From assembly GCF_003711515.1 (NCBI RefSeq), contig NW_021167082.1, forward strand, positions 109,792 through 173,791: 64,000 bases of DNA, given 5' to 3'. This DNA comes from Sodiomyces alkalinus F11. Lineage: Eukaryota > Ascomycota > Sordariomycetes > Glomerellales > Plectosphaerellaceae. The notes below the pieces were generated by a model. That model searched no databases, was not told the origin of the DNA, and worked only from the letters and a program-made list of their open reading frames with translations. Made by a program: the position numbers and the translations under genes. Positions 23,701 to 35,858 of this stretch are shown piece after piece (the stretch's first letter is position 1; every line of letters begins with the position of its first letter).

Positions 23701-25954
23701 AGAGGTCCGTCTGCCATCTCCTCGACGACCTTGCCGCTGGATCCCTCCATCTTGGCCAGAACGAAGCTCCTCTGTCGCATATGATCACGGCCCTTGGTGA
23801 GGGTGTGAGCCAGGCTTTGCAGGGTCTTCTCGTCGCCGATCTGTGTCACGGTCTTGGTAATTTGCTGGACGAGAGTCTCCAGGGCCTTGGGTGACGACGC
23901 AGACAGGGGCAGCACCACAAGCTTTCCCTCCTCTTGCGTCTCGGAGTCCTCGTTTGCGTGGCCAAAGTTCACCTGGTAGTCTTCGCCGAGATAGCTCTTG
24001 GGACATTCGAGGACGACGTGGGCGTTGGCACCACCATAGCCGAACGAGTTGATACTGGCACGGCGTAGCGCTCGCGGCCAGTCTTCGACCTCCTGAGCAA
24101 CTTTCAAGTTACGCTCCTTCAGAATCACTATGTTGCAAAATATCCATGGTCAGTCGGGGTTTTTCTCAACTGTCTATGTGAAGGTTCTCGTGGCGAATGT
24201 CCGAGCGAGGATGAAGAACATTCATGTTGAAACTTACGCTTAGGGTTCAACTTGACGATTCCCTGTGACGGAGGAATCTTGCCCTTTTCAAAGGCTTGCA
24301 TCACCTTGAGAATGGATGTCAAACCACTGGCACCTTCGCTGTGGCCGACATTGGTTTTGACCTGTCGATTCGCAGGGGGACATCAGTATAAGAACCAGAC
24401 GTTACATATCGATGGGAAGGACAAGTCAGGGGAAAAAGAAGAAAGAAAAAAAAAAAAAAGGAGATGTTAGGAGCACTCACCGATCCAATCAGCAGAGGAG
24501 GTCCCTCACGCGGAGAAAAGCATCTTCCAACAGAATCGACCTCGATAGGATCACCGACATTGGTACCGGTACCGTGGCACTCGACGTAGTCGGTGCCGGT
24601 GAAGTCCAGGCCGGCATCAGTATATGCCTTGCGCATGACCACCTCCTGAAGCTTGCCACTCGGAAGTGCGATTCCGGGCGTCCTTCCGCTCCTAAACACG
24701 TTGCTCCATGTCAGTGTGTGTTGCTTGCTTGCTGGGACTTGACCAGACGTCTTCGGGGTTGAATGGAAAGGGGATAGATCGCGTCATGGTAAACTAGGGG
24801 TGGGGGTAGCGTACGCGTTCACGGCGCTGCCACGGATAACTGCTCTGATGGGGTTCCCATCTCTGAGCGCGGCAGATAGACGCTTGATATAGACGGCGTT
24901 GATGCCCTCCGCACGGCCATAGCCGTCGGCCGAGGCGTCAAAGGTGTGGCATGTGCCAGTGGGGGAGAGAACACCGCTCTTTGCGGCAGCAACGTGAAGC
25001 TCGGGAGACAGCATCAAGTTGGAGCTGGCTACAATGACGCTCTCGCAGTCACTCGCTTTCATGGCGTTGAGTGCCTGGTGGAGAGCATATATTGACGAAG
25101 AACACGCCGTGTCTATGGTAAAGCTAGAGTACAAGACTCGTTAGCACATACTGTCTCTGTTGGTAAAAAGGGGCTAAAGGGGACTGGAACATACCTAGGT
25201 CCGTGAAGGTTGAAGATGTGACTGATACGATTCGACATGATGGTGGCACCCGAACCGGTTGAGATGTACCTGTGCAGGTAGTCGGGATCACGAATCATGA
25301 GGGGCTGGTAGTCGACGGAAAAGTTGGCAACGTAGACGCCCGTGTTAGAGCCAGACACACTTTCCATGGTCGTGCCGGCGCTCGCAAGACACTCGTACAC
25401 GACCTCGAGCAGCTTCCGCTGCTGCGGGTCCATGTAGGTGGCTTCGAGGTTGTTGATGCCGAAGAAAGTGTTGTCAAAGTCTCGCACATCCTCGTTGATG
25501 AAGTATCCGCCGGGCACGTTGGTGGTACCGCTGCGGCTCACCTTGTCGTAGAAGCCGTCAATGTTGTAACGCTCAGGGGGGATAGGACCCTGCGCGGACT
25601 TCTTCTCGACCATAAAGTCCCAGAGAGCAGACGGAGAATGGATATCTCCAGGAAGACGACAAGCTGTCTGCCAGTTAGCATGATGTTACGGTGTTGATGA
25701 ACCTGACAAAACGTCTTCTCTCGTGGGTTCATGTTGTGTCCATGTCTGGACCAGACATCAACGTATCAGGATATTAACAGAGAGCATGAGAGCATCAACG
25801 TACCTGCTCCTACAATGACTGGGGGGTCAATATTGGAAAAGGTCGAGTCGGCATCGCCGCCATACGCCTTGTTTTCCACGCTCACCCGGACCATGTCGCC
25901 GGAGCCTGTGGATGCGGCGGACGAGTCCACCACGATAACGTCGGAGCTGGCCAT
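17708..25954 (-). CDS. Highly reducing polyketide synthase (KS-AT-DH-psiMT-ER-KR-ACP)
   Basis: Nine exons (25804-25954, 25195-25663, 24815-25123, 24481-24691, 24238-24361, 21093-24127, 20727-20939, 19033-20625, 17708-18949) join in frame to 2448 residues. Ketosynthase: Cys214 (DTACSSS), His349 (VECHGTGT) and His387 (KTNVGHSEG). Acyltransferase about 574-880: Ser671 (VVGHSSGEIAAAYAAG). Dehydratase about 971-1286: His1005 (DHKLEDQIVFPATGY) and Asp1196 (HPITIDAVLQT). A short region (1311-1504) sits where a methyltransferase would be but has no SAM-binding glycine motif. Enoylreductase about 1695-2027 has HAGSGGLG. Ketoreductase has GCLGGLG near 2055-2061 and Tyr2204 (SNYCSANG). ACP: Ser2402 (FGVDSM). 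There is no thioesterase or other release domain. It should make a reduced, C-methyl-free chain needing a partner for release, as in salicylaldehyde-type clusters. Confidence 0.95.
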
Positions 25955-26960
25955 GACTGCTGCTAGTGTTGATGCCGTTGTGTGATAGAGAGATGGTATG
26001 GGAGGACAAGTTTGTTGCAGCGTCAGATGACTGTTAATCTTTGACCTTCAAGTTCGTAGTAAAAGTTGGCGATTTGCCATCTACTTATGCTGCGATCACG
26101 TCGCTGTCGTCCTTGTTGTCATCTTCGCTTCCCCATTCCTTCGTCCATGCCTCCTTGCACCGTAGGATTCTGATCCTCGGATCTCGTGTCCCCATTCAGT
26201 CACCGGTTCGCCACTTTGTGCCGTGCTAGCTTATTTCCCGTGGAGTCTTATCACCATGACCTCGCATTTGCCTGATATCCTTTGTCCCCTCGGTGTCTGA
26301 AAGTGAAACCATACCATAAGCGATGTAGGTGCGGCTCAACTTGATTCTCTACGGTAACACGAGATAGACTTACGGCAGCCCTGCCCAGGCTCGGCTATGC
26401 CGTGCTGTGCGGCGGAGATGCAGGGTCCCATGAAATCTGAATCTCGGGCAAGTGGGATCGTGCTTTGGACCCTCCATGTCCACATTCAAGTTGAGATATT
26501 GGATACAATCTGAGAAGCTATTCTCATTAAGTCCGAGTACGGCATAACCAATCAGGAACCACACGGGAATATGACTAGGATCTTGTGGAAAGATACGATT
26601 ATACGGCAAGGCGTCTAGTACGCCAAGGGTTGGCTGGTCGCCGGCCGGTATCTCGGAGATCGAGGCTGCTGCACGTCGGCTTTCGGAACATGAAGTCTTC
26701 CCACACACCGGAATGTTAGAAGAAAGCATCCCAAAGCTTCCTGAGCACGTTCCAGTGCAGGCTTGGCGGCATTCTGCATCGCGCCAAGGACATCAGTCAG
26801 ACCAGTCTTTACCCGACGGCATACGTTGTATGCTTATCCGTCCTTGAAGACCATCTCGAAGCATATAATCCGTATCGTTCAGCGCTTCCTTGCTCTTAGA
26901 CATCAAACCGATCTACCTTCCAAACGCATTCTCTTGGCTAGCATCACCATCCTTGCAACC
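25955..26960. promoter_or_regulatory. Bidirectional promoter region, PKS and SDR-1
   Basis: One kilobase between two divergent start codons, typical of co-regulated core genes in a fungal cluster. A minus frame at 26370-26729 has no recognised domain and is not called. No factor-binding motif can be named with confidence. Confidence 0.5.
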
Positions 26961-28196
26961 ATGGACATTTCGGGAAACGCATTGGTCGTTGGCGGGGGTG
27001 AGTAGGAGGCCTGGCCGCCTGGAGCCCCGGTGGACCATCCCACGGGAGCCCGTCGCTTACAACGTACTCCCTACGCGAGACGCGGAAAAGAGGTGCTTTG
27101 CTAATGGAAAACCATCATAGGCAGCGGCATTGGTAGGGCGTGTGCCATCCTCTTTGCGAAAGAAGGCGCCGCCGGAGTTCTGGTTGCCGATGTTAATCTC
27201 GAGGCGGCAACTGAGGTCGCAGCCGAGTGCAGAGCTGCGGCTACAAACGAACAGTTCCGTGCCGTGGCGGTCCATGTCGACATTACCCAAGAAGATTCGG
27301 TACGAACCGTCATGGCTCTCATGGCCGAGATCTTCGGGCGTATGGAGTACTGCGTGAACTGTGCCGGGGTAAGCGAATTCTCCTCGTCCCTCCCGCTACC
27401 TCCGCCGATCCACAGGTCCACCCCCAAGCCACGATCTATACGTAGGCCTGCTTCGGCCCTCTGCCTCCGAAACCCCCCCCCCCATACATGATACCCCCCT
27501 AGCTAGGCACTTTGCCTGTGCATACATGTACGTGCTGACTGGTGTCGCCACATGCAAGATCGGGGCCCAAGAGGGTGTCGATATCGCGGGGATTTCATTG
27601 GCCGAGTTCCAGAGGTTCCTCGACGTGAACACCACCGGGATGTTCCTGGTAACGCGGGAGGCATCTATCCTCATGCGGGCCCAGGAACCCTTGCCCGTCT
27701 CGATCTCTTCGCCTGGCAGGGGTGTCTCGCGCGGCTCCATAGTCAACCTAGGCTCAGGGTGTTCCGTGATCGCCACGCCCGGCATTCTCCCCTACACCAC
27801 TTCGAAACATGCAGTTCTCGGTTTGTGCAAGAACAGCGGTTAGTCTCCGACGCCACCAACCGGGCTGTAGCCTGCCATGTCCCCACTGCCGTACCTTGCT
27901 GACATGCATGATGCATCTGCCCCCTCCCCCCCGCCTCAGCGCTCGATAATGCACCTTATGCCATCAGGGTCAACTGCGTCTGCCCTTCGTGGACTGACAC
28001 ACCCATTGTTCGGCGAGCCATGGACGGCGTGGAAGGTCTGGCTAAGCTCATCGAAGCTGCCGTTCCCATTGGCCGGATGGCATTGCCGGAGGAAGTTGCG
28101 GATGCCGTTATCTTTCTGAGCAGCCCGAGATCTAGCTATGTGACTGGCTGCGGCTTCATCATCGATGGCGGCACCACTGTTACCGCAATGCGATAG
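26961..28196 (+). CDS. Short-chain dehydrogenase/reductase, classical type (SDR-1)
   Basis: Four exons (26961-26997, 27121-27368, 27559-27838, 27940-28196) give 273 residues, normal for a classical SDR. The cofactor motif VVGGGSGIG is at residues 9-17, NCAG closes the fourth strand near residue 95, and the catalytic Ser-Tyr-Lys set falls in NLGSGCS, Tyr174 and Lys178 (LPYTTSK). The C-terminus has the usual SDR ending ([17 protein letters not shown], then [12 protein letters not shown]). It is an NAD(P)H-dependent oxidoreductase acting on an alcohol or ketone. Being divergent from the PKS across one shared promoter, it is probably co-expressed and acts on the PKS-bound or freshly released chain. 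The third intron acceptor is well placed; the acceptor before 27559 is a less usual AAG. Confidence 0.9.
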
Positions 28197-28659
28197 AAGG
28201 AGTCCAGATTGTTTCTCGGTTCAACGTGGGTAGCTAGGCGGCAGTTGTCTTCGAGGGTTACAAATGTCGTAGCGGCTGGGCCAGAGGGGGTGCACTACAC
28301 AGGTAAGACAAGCTAGGGAAGCAGATTCAAGAATACACGTCCATCTTCGCCTCTTTTTGCCGCGTCCGCTTAACAGCCGAAGCAAAGATTAGACGGCCAT
28401 CTATTCTCTTAGGATGGAAAGTATCTGGGTATATATATTAAAGAAAACATGGGGAAAAAAGGAAGAAAAAAGGAAGAACCAAAAGGATAAAAAAGATCTC
28501 CTCAGTGAGTTAAATTTAAATAATCACTAGTCTCGATATATGTCGACCCTGCCCTCCAGAGTACCAGCAAGGCATTGCCCATCAGTAGGCATCAGTAGGA
28601 CTAAAATAAACATGGTCATATGTAACTATCATCTATTTTCTCTACATGTACGCAAGAAT
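28197..28659. other. Convergent intergenic region
   Basis: Lies between the 3' ends of SDR-1 and the Ayr1-like SDR. It is AT-rich at about 28430-28530, with purine runs. No gene is seen. Confidence 0.5.
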
Positions 28660-30093
28660 CTACTGAGTCAGGCGAGCATCCTTGTTAGTCCGAGCGGCAT
28701 GAGCCTGCTTCAACTTGGCCAAGTCAAACATCTTCCATAGCATGGAGTCCTGACGAGCGTCAGTAAGGCTGAAAATGGCATCGAAGCGGTGATAGTCGCA
28801 ACATACCCAAATGGTGCGCCAACCAAACGTATCAAGGAAGCGAATCATGCCGGTGTGGCTGCCGTACCAGTACCATGCTGGCGTGGACGCTTTCAGGCTC
28901 TGCGCAACAACGTTGGTCGCGTACTGGAAGCGATCGGTGGCGCCCACTTTATCGTTTATTAGCCATTTCTGGTCTTCTTAAACCACATGGAAATACTGGA
29001 CTCTAACCCCCAGTGCCCTTTGTAATGACTGGGGATTCTTACCGGCCGTTCGTGTGACGTGTTGTCTGAAGTTCTCCGCGAGGGGGGCATAGTAGGATCC
29101 TGACCACAGTCACATTTAGACACGATCAAGCAGGGAAGCGCATCAAAGCATCACACTTACCTTCCGGGAGCTGTCTATGGGCATCGTTCTTCAGAATATT
29201 GGTACTGACTTCTCCGGAGATGACCTATGAGAAATTGGAAGTAAGTTCACTACCCCTAATCTTGGACTGTCTCATTTGATGGAATCAGACATACCGTGAT
29301 GACCCTGACACTGAATGGGAAGTGTATCATATTAGTGACGTATCTCCCTACGATTGGATAGGTAATATAGGCATACTTCAATGGGGCCATTTCAACACGC
29401 AAAGTACTGGACCAGTGTTGGAGGGCCGCCTTTGTGGCATTGTAGGAAGCTGGTTGGTTTCATGTTATTAGCACAGTGACCTCCACGGACAAGTCGCAGA
29501 ATAGCGTATTTTGATATCGACTTACATCCGTACAAATAGGGAATGACACCGCCAATGGAACCAATGTTCACTATGCATCCTTCGCTTTTAATGAGCATGT
29601 CGTGAAAGTGATGCACCATGCGCATTGGCCCGAAGACATTGACCTCGAACATGCGCTTCACGGCAGCAACGTCAGTGTCGATGGCGGTCATGGTGTAAGC
29701 TATACCACTGCAAGTCGAAGCTGTCAATAACGGCCGCCTCTGTTACTTGGGGAACTCTGGGCATCATGAGCCGGCACGCACGCGCAGTTCACCAGGACAT
29801 CAAGATGGCCCCCGGTCAACTTGTTGATGCTGGCCTTCAGGTCCTCGACGGATTTTTCGGCGGTGACATCGAGCGGGAAGACGGTGATTCCAGCGTTGGT
29901 AAGGTGGTCACTGGATTCCTGAGGAAGAACCGTGGCAATGGCGTGGAGGCCGCGGCGGGTATACTCGGTGACCAGCGCCTCGCCGATTCCACCTTGGCCG
30001 CATCTACACCAGGGTTTAGTAGCTGTTTCGCTTGGTGGCTTGGGACGTTCAGTATAATCACCCTGTGACGAGAGCAAATCGCGTGCGCGCCAT
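28660..30093 (-). CDS. Ayr1-like short-chain dehydrogenase/reductase
   Basis: Eight exons (30062-30093, 29782-30003, 29526-29707, 29377-29449, 29295-29310, 29161-29224, 29043-29099, 28660-28946) join in frame to 310 residues. The start is short: MARTRFALVTG, then CGQGGIGEAL as the NADP-binding loop. NCAGIAYTM follows, then NIGSIGGVIPYLYGSSYNATK with Tyr148 and Lys152 as catalytic pair. The spacing and the segment NVRVITVISGEVSTNIL after the active site are typical of the Ayr1 family (1-acyl-dihydroxyacetone-phosphate reductase and fungal secondary-metabolite relatives). The C-terminal ~95 residues, rich in Trp/Tyr (TPAWYWYGSHTG, FGWRTIWVCCDYH), resemble the membrane-associating tail of that family. 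One exon is only 16 nt. In salicylaldehyde clusters an Ayr1-like SDR is a regular member. Confidence 0.88.
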
Positions 30094-32127
30094 CCTGGAG
30101 TAGAGCAATGGGAAGAAGTTTCGAGGTCAGGACTCAGGAGGCCAGTAGATTAGAGTGGGGCAGCAGTTGGCCTTTGTCGATCGAGGTTATTTGTGTCTTC
30201 AAACAATGCGAAAAAAGGGGAGGAAAAAAGAGAAAAATAGATTATGGGACCAAAAGACAGGTTTGCTCTGGTATAGACGCTGTCTTACAGAAACAAAGAA
30301 GAAAAAAAAGCATACAAGAAGGGGGCCGAGGGGCCCGCGATCGCCGAGGCTAATCGCCGTCCCATCGGAAGAACTAGACTAACCCAATGCAACCTGCAGG
30401 ATGCTCTCGGCTCTCGCTTGTACGTTGTGGTGCAACAACGTAGTTGCATCCAAAAGACCCTGATCTTGTCCCCCTCGGAGTCTTCCCTGATGATGGACGA
30501 CGGGGAATGAGGTGGGGATTAGGGGGGTGGCTCGAGAGATACATCGGTTGCGGATCCACGGGGTACGTTGTGCCGGGGCGAAGCTGATCCCTGTCTTCTG
30601 TTGAGCCGTGCCGCCTTCTAATGATTACTATGCATGCGAATAAGCATGCATGTGTACAAAAGTACACCACTACAACGTACACTACCTTACCGTAAAAACT
30701 CAATCGATACAACGAACAACTATTATCTTAGCGATCGATCTACTCCACCTAGCCCCAAAACTAGCCAATGTATAATAGAGCTTTTACAAGGTACCTCAGC
30801 CCTAATATTAAGTGGGTCTTGAAAAGGGTGTTGAGTGGAGGGTTGTCGGATATGTGGGAAAACGTCGATATCAGGGGCGGGCGCTATCCCTAAAGGGGTT
30901 ATAGTTGTTGGTTGTATCGGTTGAGTTTTTACGGTACTTGCGTTGTACATCGATCGACTCGACTTACTGAAAAGGGAAATGGCAAGGTTCCAGCCCTGGC
31001 CCGCCGATCCCCCGCTTCTTATCTTAGTGTTCCACGAAGCGGGCCGCGCTGTCGGGAGCGAAGCACGGATAACAGAGCTGATTACGTACATATGTGGAGA
31101 AAAGAAAGTACAATGTACATGCTATGCGTAGCTATATCGGAATAGGACTAATAGGACGTATCAAGGGGGAAAGAGTGTGGACCGCAGATACAACGTACAT
31201 ACAACGTACAGTCGACATGCACCAGCCGCTCTACGTTGCAGCACGAGCTAGGTCCGACCGTCCGTCAAGGGTGAGTGGAGTGTAGAACGAACCACAAATC
31301 CTACCCCACAGGTAAGGCGTCGGCATGGGTATCCGTACGATCCGGGGGAATGGTAAAAACTTGCCTGAATTGAGTGGAAATGTCTTACCCACAGATATGA
31401 AATGACAACAAGGATCTTGTGTTCCAGGCCCATGCAGCAACAAGCTTATCCAGTGGGAAACATGAAGGCACTGCAACGCTGTGCTACGACTTCAGTGGCG
31501 TCTGGTGGGTGACAACCGTGAGCCGAGGTCGATATCCCGTCATCCGAAAACGACATGAGGAACCGAGTAGCCCTATTATGGGGGGACGTCATTCAGGCAG
31601 AACTACTCCGTCGCTGGTATGTACGCATAGCCTTGTACCTAAGACACGATCAAGCTTGGCATATGCAAAAACCCTTGTGCTGTCTGTCTGTTTTCCGCAT
31701 GCCCACGGAGCTGATCTACGCGCCTGGCTGAATTGGTCAATTGGATGGGTCGGGTTCAATTGGAAGCTTGAGCTCCTTAGACGTACGTGTTAGCTTTAGG
31801 AGGAGTATCAGTAACCATGTATGTATCAGTAGATGTCAGTTCCCTGTGGACGTGGGGTAAAACAATGCCGGAGGAAGGTGAATTCAATTCATTGAAGTAT
31901 CTAGTTGGGGGTCATGCGATATTACGTTATCACATGCCATGCTACACAGTGCACCATCAAGGACATAACCATGGAACATGATATCGTTCGCTTGAAATCA
32001 AACATGAAATCAACGTGTAGACTCTCTAGTGTGCTTGATAGCCTGGCGGCACAAATACAGAAATCGGAAAGCAGCCATTCCATCAAAGTTGAAACCATGT
32101 CGGGCAGTTAGCCTGTAGTATTGACCA
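30094..32127. other. Gene-poor 2-kb spacer with a MITE
   Basis: No coding frame is supported. It contains the upstream region of the Ayr1-like gene, a 245-bp inverted-repeat element (separate entry), and copies of the word ACAACGTAC at about 30673, 31190 and 31200. The part after 31300 holds nothing recognisable. Confidence 0.5.
30690..30934. mobile_element. MITE-like element, 245 bp, TA target duplication
   Basis: The left end reads CCGTAAAAACTCAATCG; the right end, on the other strand, reads CCGTAAAAACTCAACCG. The inverted match continues through ATACAACnAACAACTAT, about 35 bp in all with two mismatches. The dinucleotide TA stands directly outside both ends (30688-30689 and 30935-30936), the target duplication of Tc1/mariner/pogo transposons. 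The interior has no coding capacity, so it would move by a transposase encoded elsewhere. Both ends are well preserved, in contrast to the RIP-decayed elements nearby. Confidence 0.82.
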
Positions 32128-33221
32128 TCAACGTCTGGTCATATCCGCTACAATCTTGGAAGCCCCAGCAAAGTTCAGTTCCTCCATCGTCTCTTCCCAC
32201 AACTTTTCGTCAAACTCCCTGCCTTCCTCTGTGTACCAAACCAACGGGTATCTGTTCCATCAAATGTCAGCCACCAAATCTTGCTTCACAGTATTTCGAG
32301 GCGGTTGACCAATACGTACGGCTTGAGAGTCCAGTCACTGACGAAGCTCCCGTGGCTTCCTTTCCCGCGAGCGACCGCCGCGTCGAGATACGTAGTAGCA
32401 CCGACATCTACTCCTCTGGCAAAGAGAAACTGAAGGACGCCCACCATCATCCCGGACAGAGTAGAGAACTCGCGGAAGAAAGACGTGCCCTTGGTGGTGC
32501 CGGGGTTCACCATGTTGACAAGTACCTCATCGGGATCGACGTGCTCCGCCAGCTTGGCGGCGAAGAAGGTGAGCAGCAGCTTAGATCTGCCGTACCAAAG
32601 GAACTGATCGTAGCCCTCGGGCGTATCGAACTGCTGCATCGTCGGGCCCTTCGTTTGGATGTCCACCCGGTAGGCCAAGTCGGACCCCACGATGCTGAGC
32701 ACAGGGGGCCTTGCGGCGCCGGGGACCTTTTTCGATCGGAGAACGGGGAGGAGCAGGATGGAGAGAAGCGCGGTCGAGAGGTAATTGACCTGCACCGAAA
32801 TCTCGTGGTCCGTAGAGGGCACGGTCGTGTACGTCGACTTCATCAGCGCCGCGTTGAGGACGGTCATGTCAATGCGTGGGAGGGATTTGCACTGCTCCAC
32901 AAACGCTTGAATCGAATCGTAGGACTGCATGTCGATGATCCAAACGGAAATGTCGGCGGCCGGGAACTCCTTGCGCAATTGGTTGGCGGCCTCGTCGCCC
33001 TTGGCTTGGGATCGCACACCCATGATCAGGTGGGACAGTCCGAATCCCAGAAACTGCCGACATGAGGCGAGTCCGATTCCTGTGTTGGCCCCAGTGACGA
33101 TGGCAGTTTGGCCCGTAAGTTTAGTATCTGCCCGTATGGGTTTCGGTTTTGTGAACTGCCGGACAAAAAAGCCGAAGAGCGTGGCCTCAAAGGCCGCATG
33201 GCTTTGGAGTTCGGATGACAT
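32128..33221 (-). CDS. Short-chain dehydrogenase, retinol-dehydrogenase/WWOX-like (SDR-2)
   Basis: Two exons (32320-33221 and 32128-32251, spliced at AAGCC|GTACGT) give 341 residues. The cofactor motif TGANTGIG is at 43-50, and the catalytic pair is Tyr210 and Lys214 (WYGRSK). The usual NAG after strand four is NAA (123-125), a conservative change. The C-terminal exon (YPLVWYTEEGREFDEKLWEE) is a common end of this subfamily. It resembles SDR-3 (38828-39962) in length, N-terminal extension and C-terminal exon, so the two look like paralogues of one subfamily. Expected role: oxidation or reduction of the alkyl-chain or benzylic oxygen of the polyketide. It is head-to-tail with the FAD oxidase gene. 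Confidence 0.9.
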
Positions 33222-33890
33222 GATTTCTTCACTCGTGATGTCGAACGATTGACAAGAATCAAGATCTCAACCAAACAGAAAAAAAAAACAAAAAAACCAT
33301 CGGGGGCGCAGGAGATATTATATCAATACATGTACCAACCGCAAGTGGGTCTCGCATCCTCCTCACATTGCCTGCATATATTCCCCCGCCCCTGCTTCCT
33401 CGCTACATCGCTGTATTGCGGCTGTACACCCGGCCGCTGGGAGGGCTACTGGGCCCTTCTTTTGCATATCTCCACCATTTGATTCTGCTTCTTCTCCTTC
33501 TTCTTGGTCACAAGTCATTTCTTCAGGAGTACTGTGTTAATTCCTTTTTCCCCGGTCTCAGTGGGTACATGTACATACACGCTTCTGAGTACCTGATTCG
33601 TATTTAGACACATATTTCCAGTCTCCCTGCATATGCATCCTCGCTTATCACTCAAGCTGCATTCATTTGCCCCCCTGATACACTAATGCGAATAGATAGC
33701 TTTTGGAGAAGCAAGGTAAACAACAAGGAGCAACATGGCTATTTTATCGCGACAAGGGCTCGCTGGGCAGAGAAAGATCTAATTCTAGAATTAAGAAAGG
33801 AAGGAAACTAGATAGACACTCTGACGTCTTCAGGAGACTGCCGTCTTACCATCTAGATGTCTAGCCAGATATTAGTTCCTTAGGTCTCCT
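33222..33890. other. Intergenic between FAD oxidase 3' end and SDR-2 5' end
   Basis: Contains the SDR-2 leader with A-rich runs at about 33280-33300 and CT-rich sequence on the plus strand near 33480-33510. No gene is seen. Confidence 0.5.
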
Positions 33891-35393
33891 TCATGGGTAC
33901 TCGGTAGGAATGCCGTTGTTGTAACTGAACACCTCGAGCGGGTCCCACTCCTTCTTCAACGCCGCCAAGTGAGGAAGCTTGTCCGCGCCATAGATTTGCT
34001 CCAACTTCTCGTCGCCATGCGCGTAGCTGACGAAGACGGTGAGCTCAGGGAACCCGGAAGTAGCCACGAGGTCGTCACGGAGCTCCAGACCGAGAGCAGT
34101 AGAGGCCGCTGCCGTCTCTTCCTCTGCGGCGTCATAAATGATGTTGAAGTTACTGCATGTGAGGGAGGGATATGTCAGCTCTTGCGCCAGGGCGTGCTCC
34201 TTTTCTTTAGGGGACAGATATCTTCTCACATGTATCCAGTTGTATCTCTCCAGGGGAAGGCTGTATAATTCTGGGGGAAGGCCTCCATGGCTTGGTTGGG
34301 GAAGAATTCAAACTGCAGCACGCTGTTGCGGCCGGCAGGGTACTCCATGAAGTAGTCGTGCATCTTGTTGAACGATTCGACGTACGTCTCTGCCGCGTAG
34401 TTCTTCAGGTTGAAGCTGTAGAGGTCACGGTTGATGTTATGGATGCAGATTTCTTCGACGACACCGCCAAACGCGGCTCCCACCATTTCGTTCCATGGAA
34501 CTGACATCATGGCGGTGACTTCAATATCAAGCGCCAGAATCGGCGCCAAGGCGGCGAGAGCGTCGGCCTCGCGTCCCTTGTAAACCCAGTGCACCAGGGT
34601 TTGGGTCTAGGCGCTGGTATGAGCATTGAGGTTATTCTAGGCAAGGGGGGGGGGGGGGGGGGGGGGGGGGCGTTTGGCAAGAAACAAACATACCGCATTC
34701 GTGACGGGATTGGAAGTAATCAGCATAATGGACGAAAGTTCCGCAGGCAGCGGCTGCATCGCTTCCAAAGTGTGGAAGTATTCGGGGCTGCCTTCGGCTG
34801 AAACAATGAACTCGGCGATAAAGGTATCTCCATCCTCGGTCAGCGGGTGAAGCTTGTAGGTGGCAGAGGTGATGATGCCAAAGTTGGAACCGGCTCCGCG
34901 GATGCCCCAGAAAAGATCAGGGTACGAATCCTCCGAGACCTCGATGATATCTCCGTGGGCGGTGACCATGCGCACGGAAACAAGCGCATCTGCGATCAGA
35001 CCATAGACACCCTGGTACCGACCAACACCGCCGCCGAGCGTGACGCCGATGAGACTCGGACAAGGGGCACTGCCGGTTTCTATAGATCGATCCTTTTCTT
35101 AGCTATCCGTGTAGTACCAGTCGCGCTGTGAGTTCAATTCTATTGCGAAAAGGAGACTTACGAATGTCGAACCCGGCGTTGAATAGGGGGTCGAAAACTT
35201 CACCCACAGTCACGCCGGGTCCAACGGTGAGCGTTTCGGCCGTGGTGTCGAGCTCGAACGAGTTGAGCTGGCTGAGGTCGATAGCTAGACCATTCTGAAG
35301 GTCTCCGAGGGTGGTGGTGTATCCGTGACGACCCGAGGTAGCGAGGAAAGGGATGTTGCGGCAGGTCGCAAGTTTTACCTGTAGTATGATTAG

Positions 35394-35425
<32 letters not shown>

Positions 35426-35858
35426 TTTTTTGTTTTTAGTACAGGCCTTTTTGATTTAATTCTTGTGCATTGGAGGATTCTGTTGCTGTGTACGGAGTGC
35501 TAACAGCCGCACGTATTCTGTTTGCTGCTATGAGCGACTTTTTCCCTCGGAAAGTCTTCTGACGTACAATCTTGGCCACGTCTTCCTCTGTGGCGGGACT
35601 AATGGCAGCGCGGTAGGTCGGGGCACTAAACGTGGTCCATCGCTCGGTGCTCTGCTCAAACTCTTGGGAGCCAGGGAAGGAGACGTAGGTGTCGGGTGAC
35701 CATTGGCGATCCGGGTGCATGAGAAGAGGGGCGAGGTTGGTGCGGGCGTAGATAGGGGCAGCAGCAGCGTCAGCTCCGCAGGACAAAAGAGAAAGCGAGA
35801 GAATCAGGGAGGCCCGGAGGCTCGGGACGCTCCCGCTCAGATGAGAGACGCGGCCCAT
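33891..35858 (-). CDS. Secreted FAD-linked oxidase, berberine-bridge type
   Basis: Five exons (35568-35858, 35162-35378, 34694-35079, 34230-34606, 33891-34152) give 510 residues. The N-terminus has a signal peptide: a hydrophobic run (SLILSLSLLSC) and an Ala-rich cleavage zone at about residues 30-38. The FAD domain shows PATEEDVAKIV, SGRHGYTT (His115 is the expected covalent flavin His), LTVGPGVTVGEVF and CPSLIGVTLGGGVGRYQG, then GIRGAGSNFGIIT. The substrate domain follows to the C-terminus. The downstream ATG at 35856-35858 is used because an upstream in-frame start would be a GTG. In salicylaldehyde-type clusters an enzyme of this class oxidises the salicyl alcohol back to the aldehyde or closes an ether ring. 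The secretion signal puts it in vesicles or outside the cell. Confidence 0.9.
34645..34670. repeat. 26-bp poly-G tract inside an intron
   Basis: An uninterrupted run of 26 G lies in the third intron (34607-34693) of the FAD oxidase gene, C on the transcribed strand. It is the second long G run within the cluster. Confidence 0.85.

Noticed and set aside
26370..26729. 119-codon minus frame between PKS and SDR-1
   Set aside because: No recognisable domain, no clear splice partners, and it lies in the shared promoter region; not enough support to call a gene.
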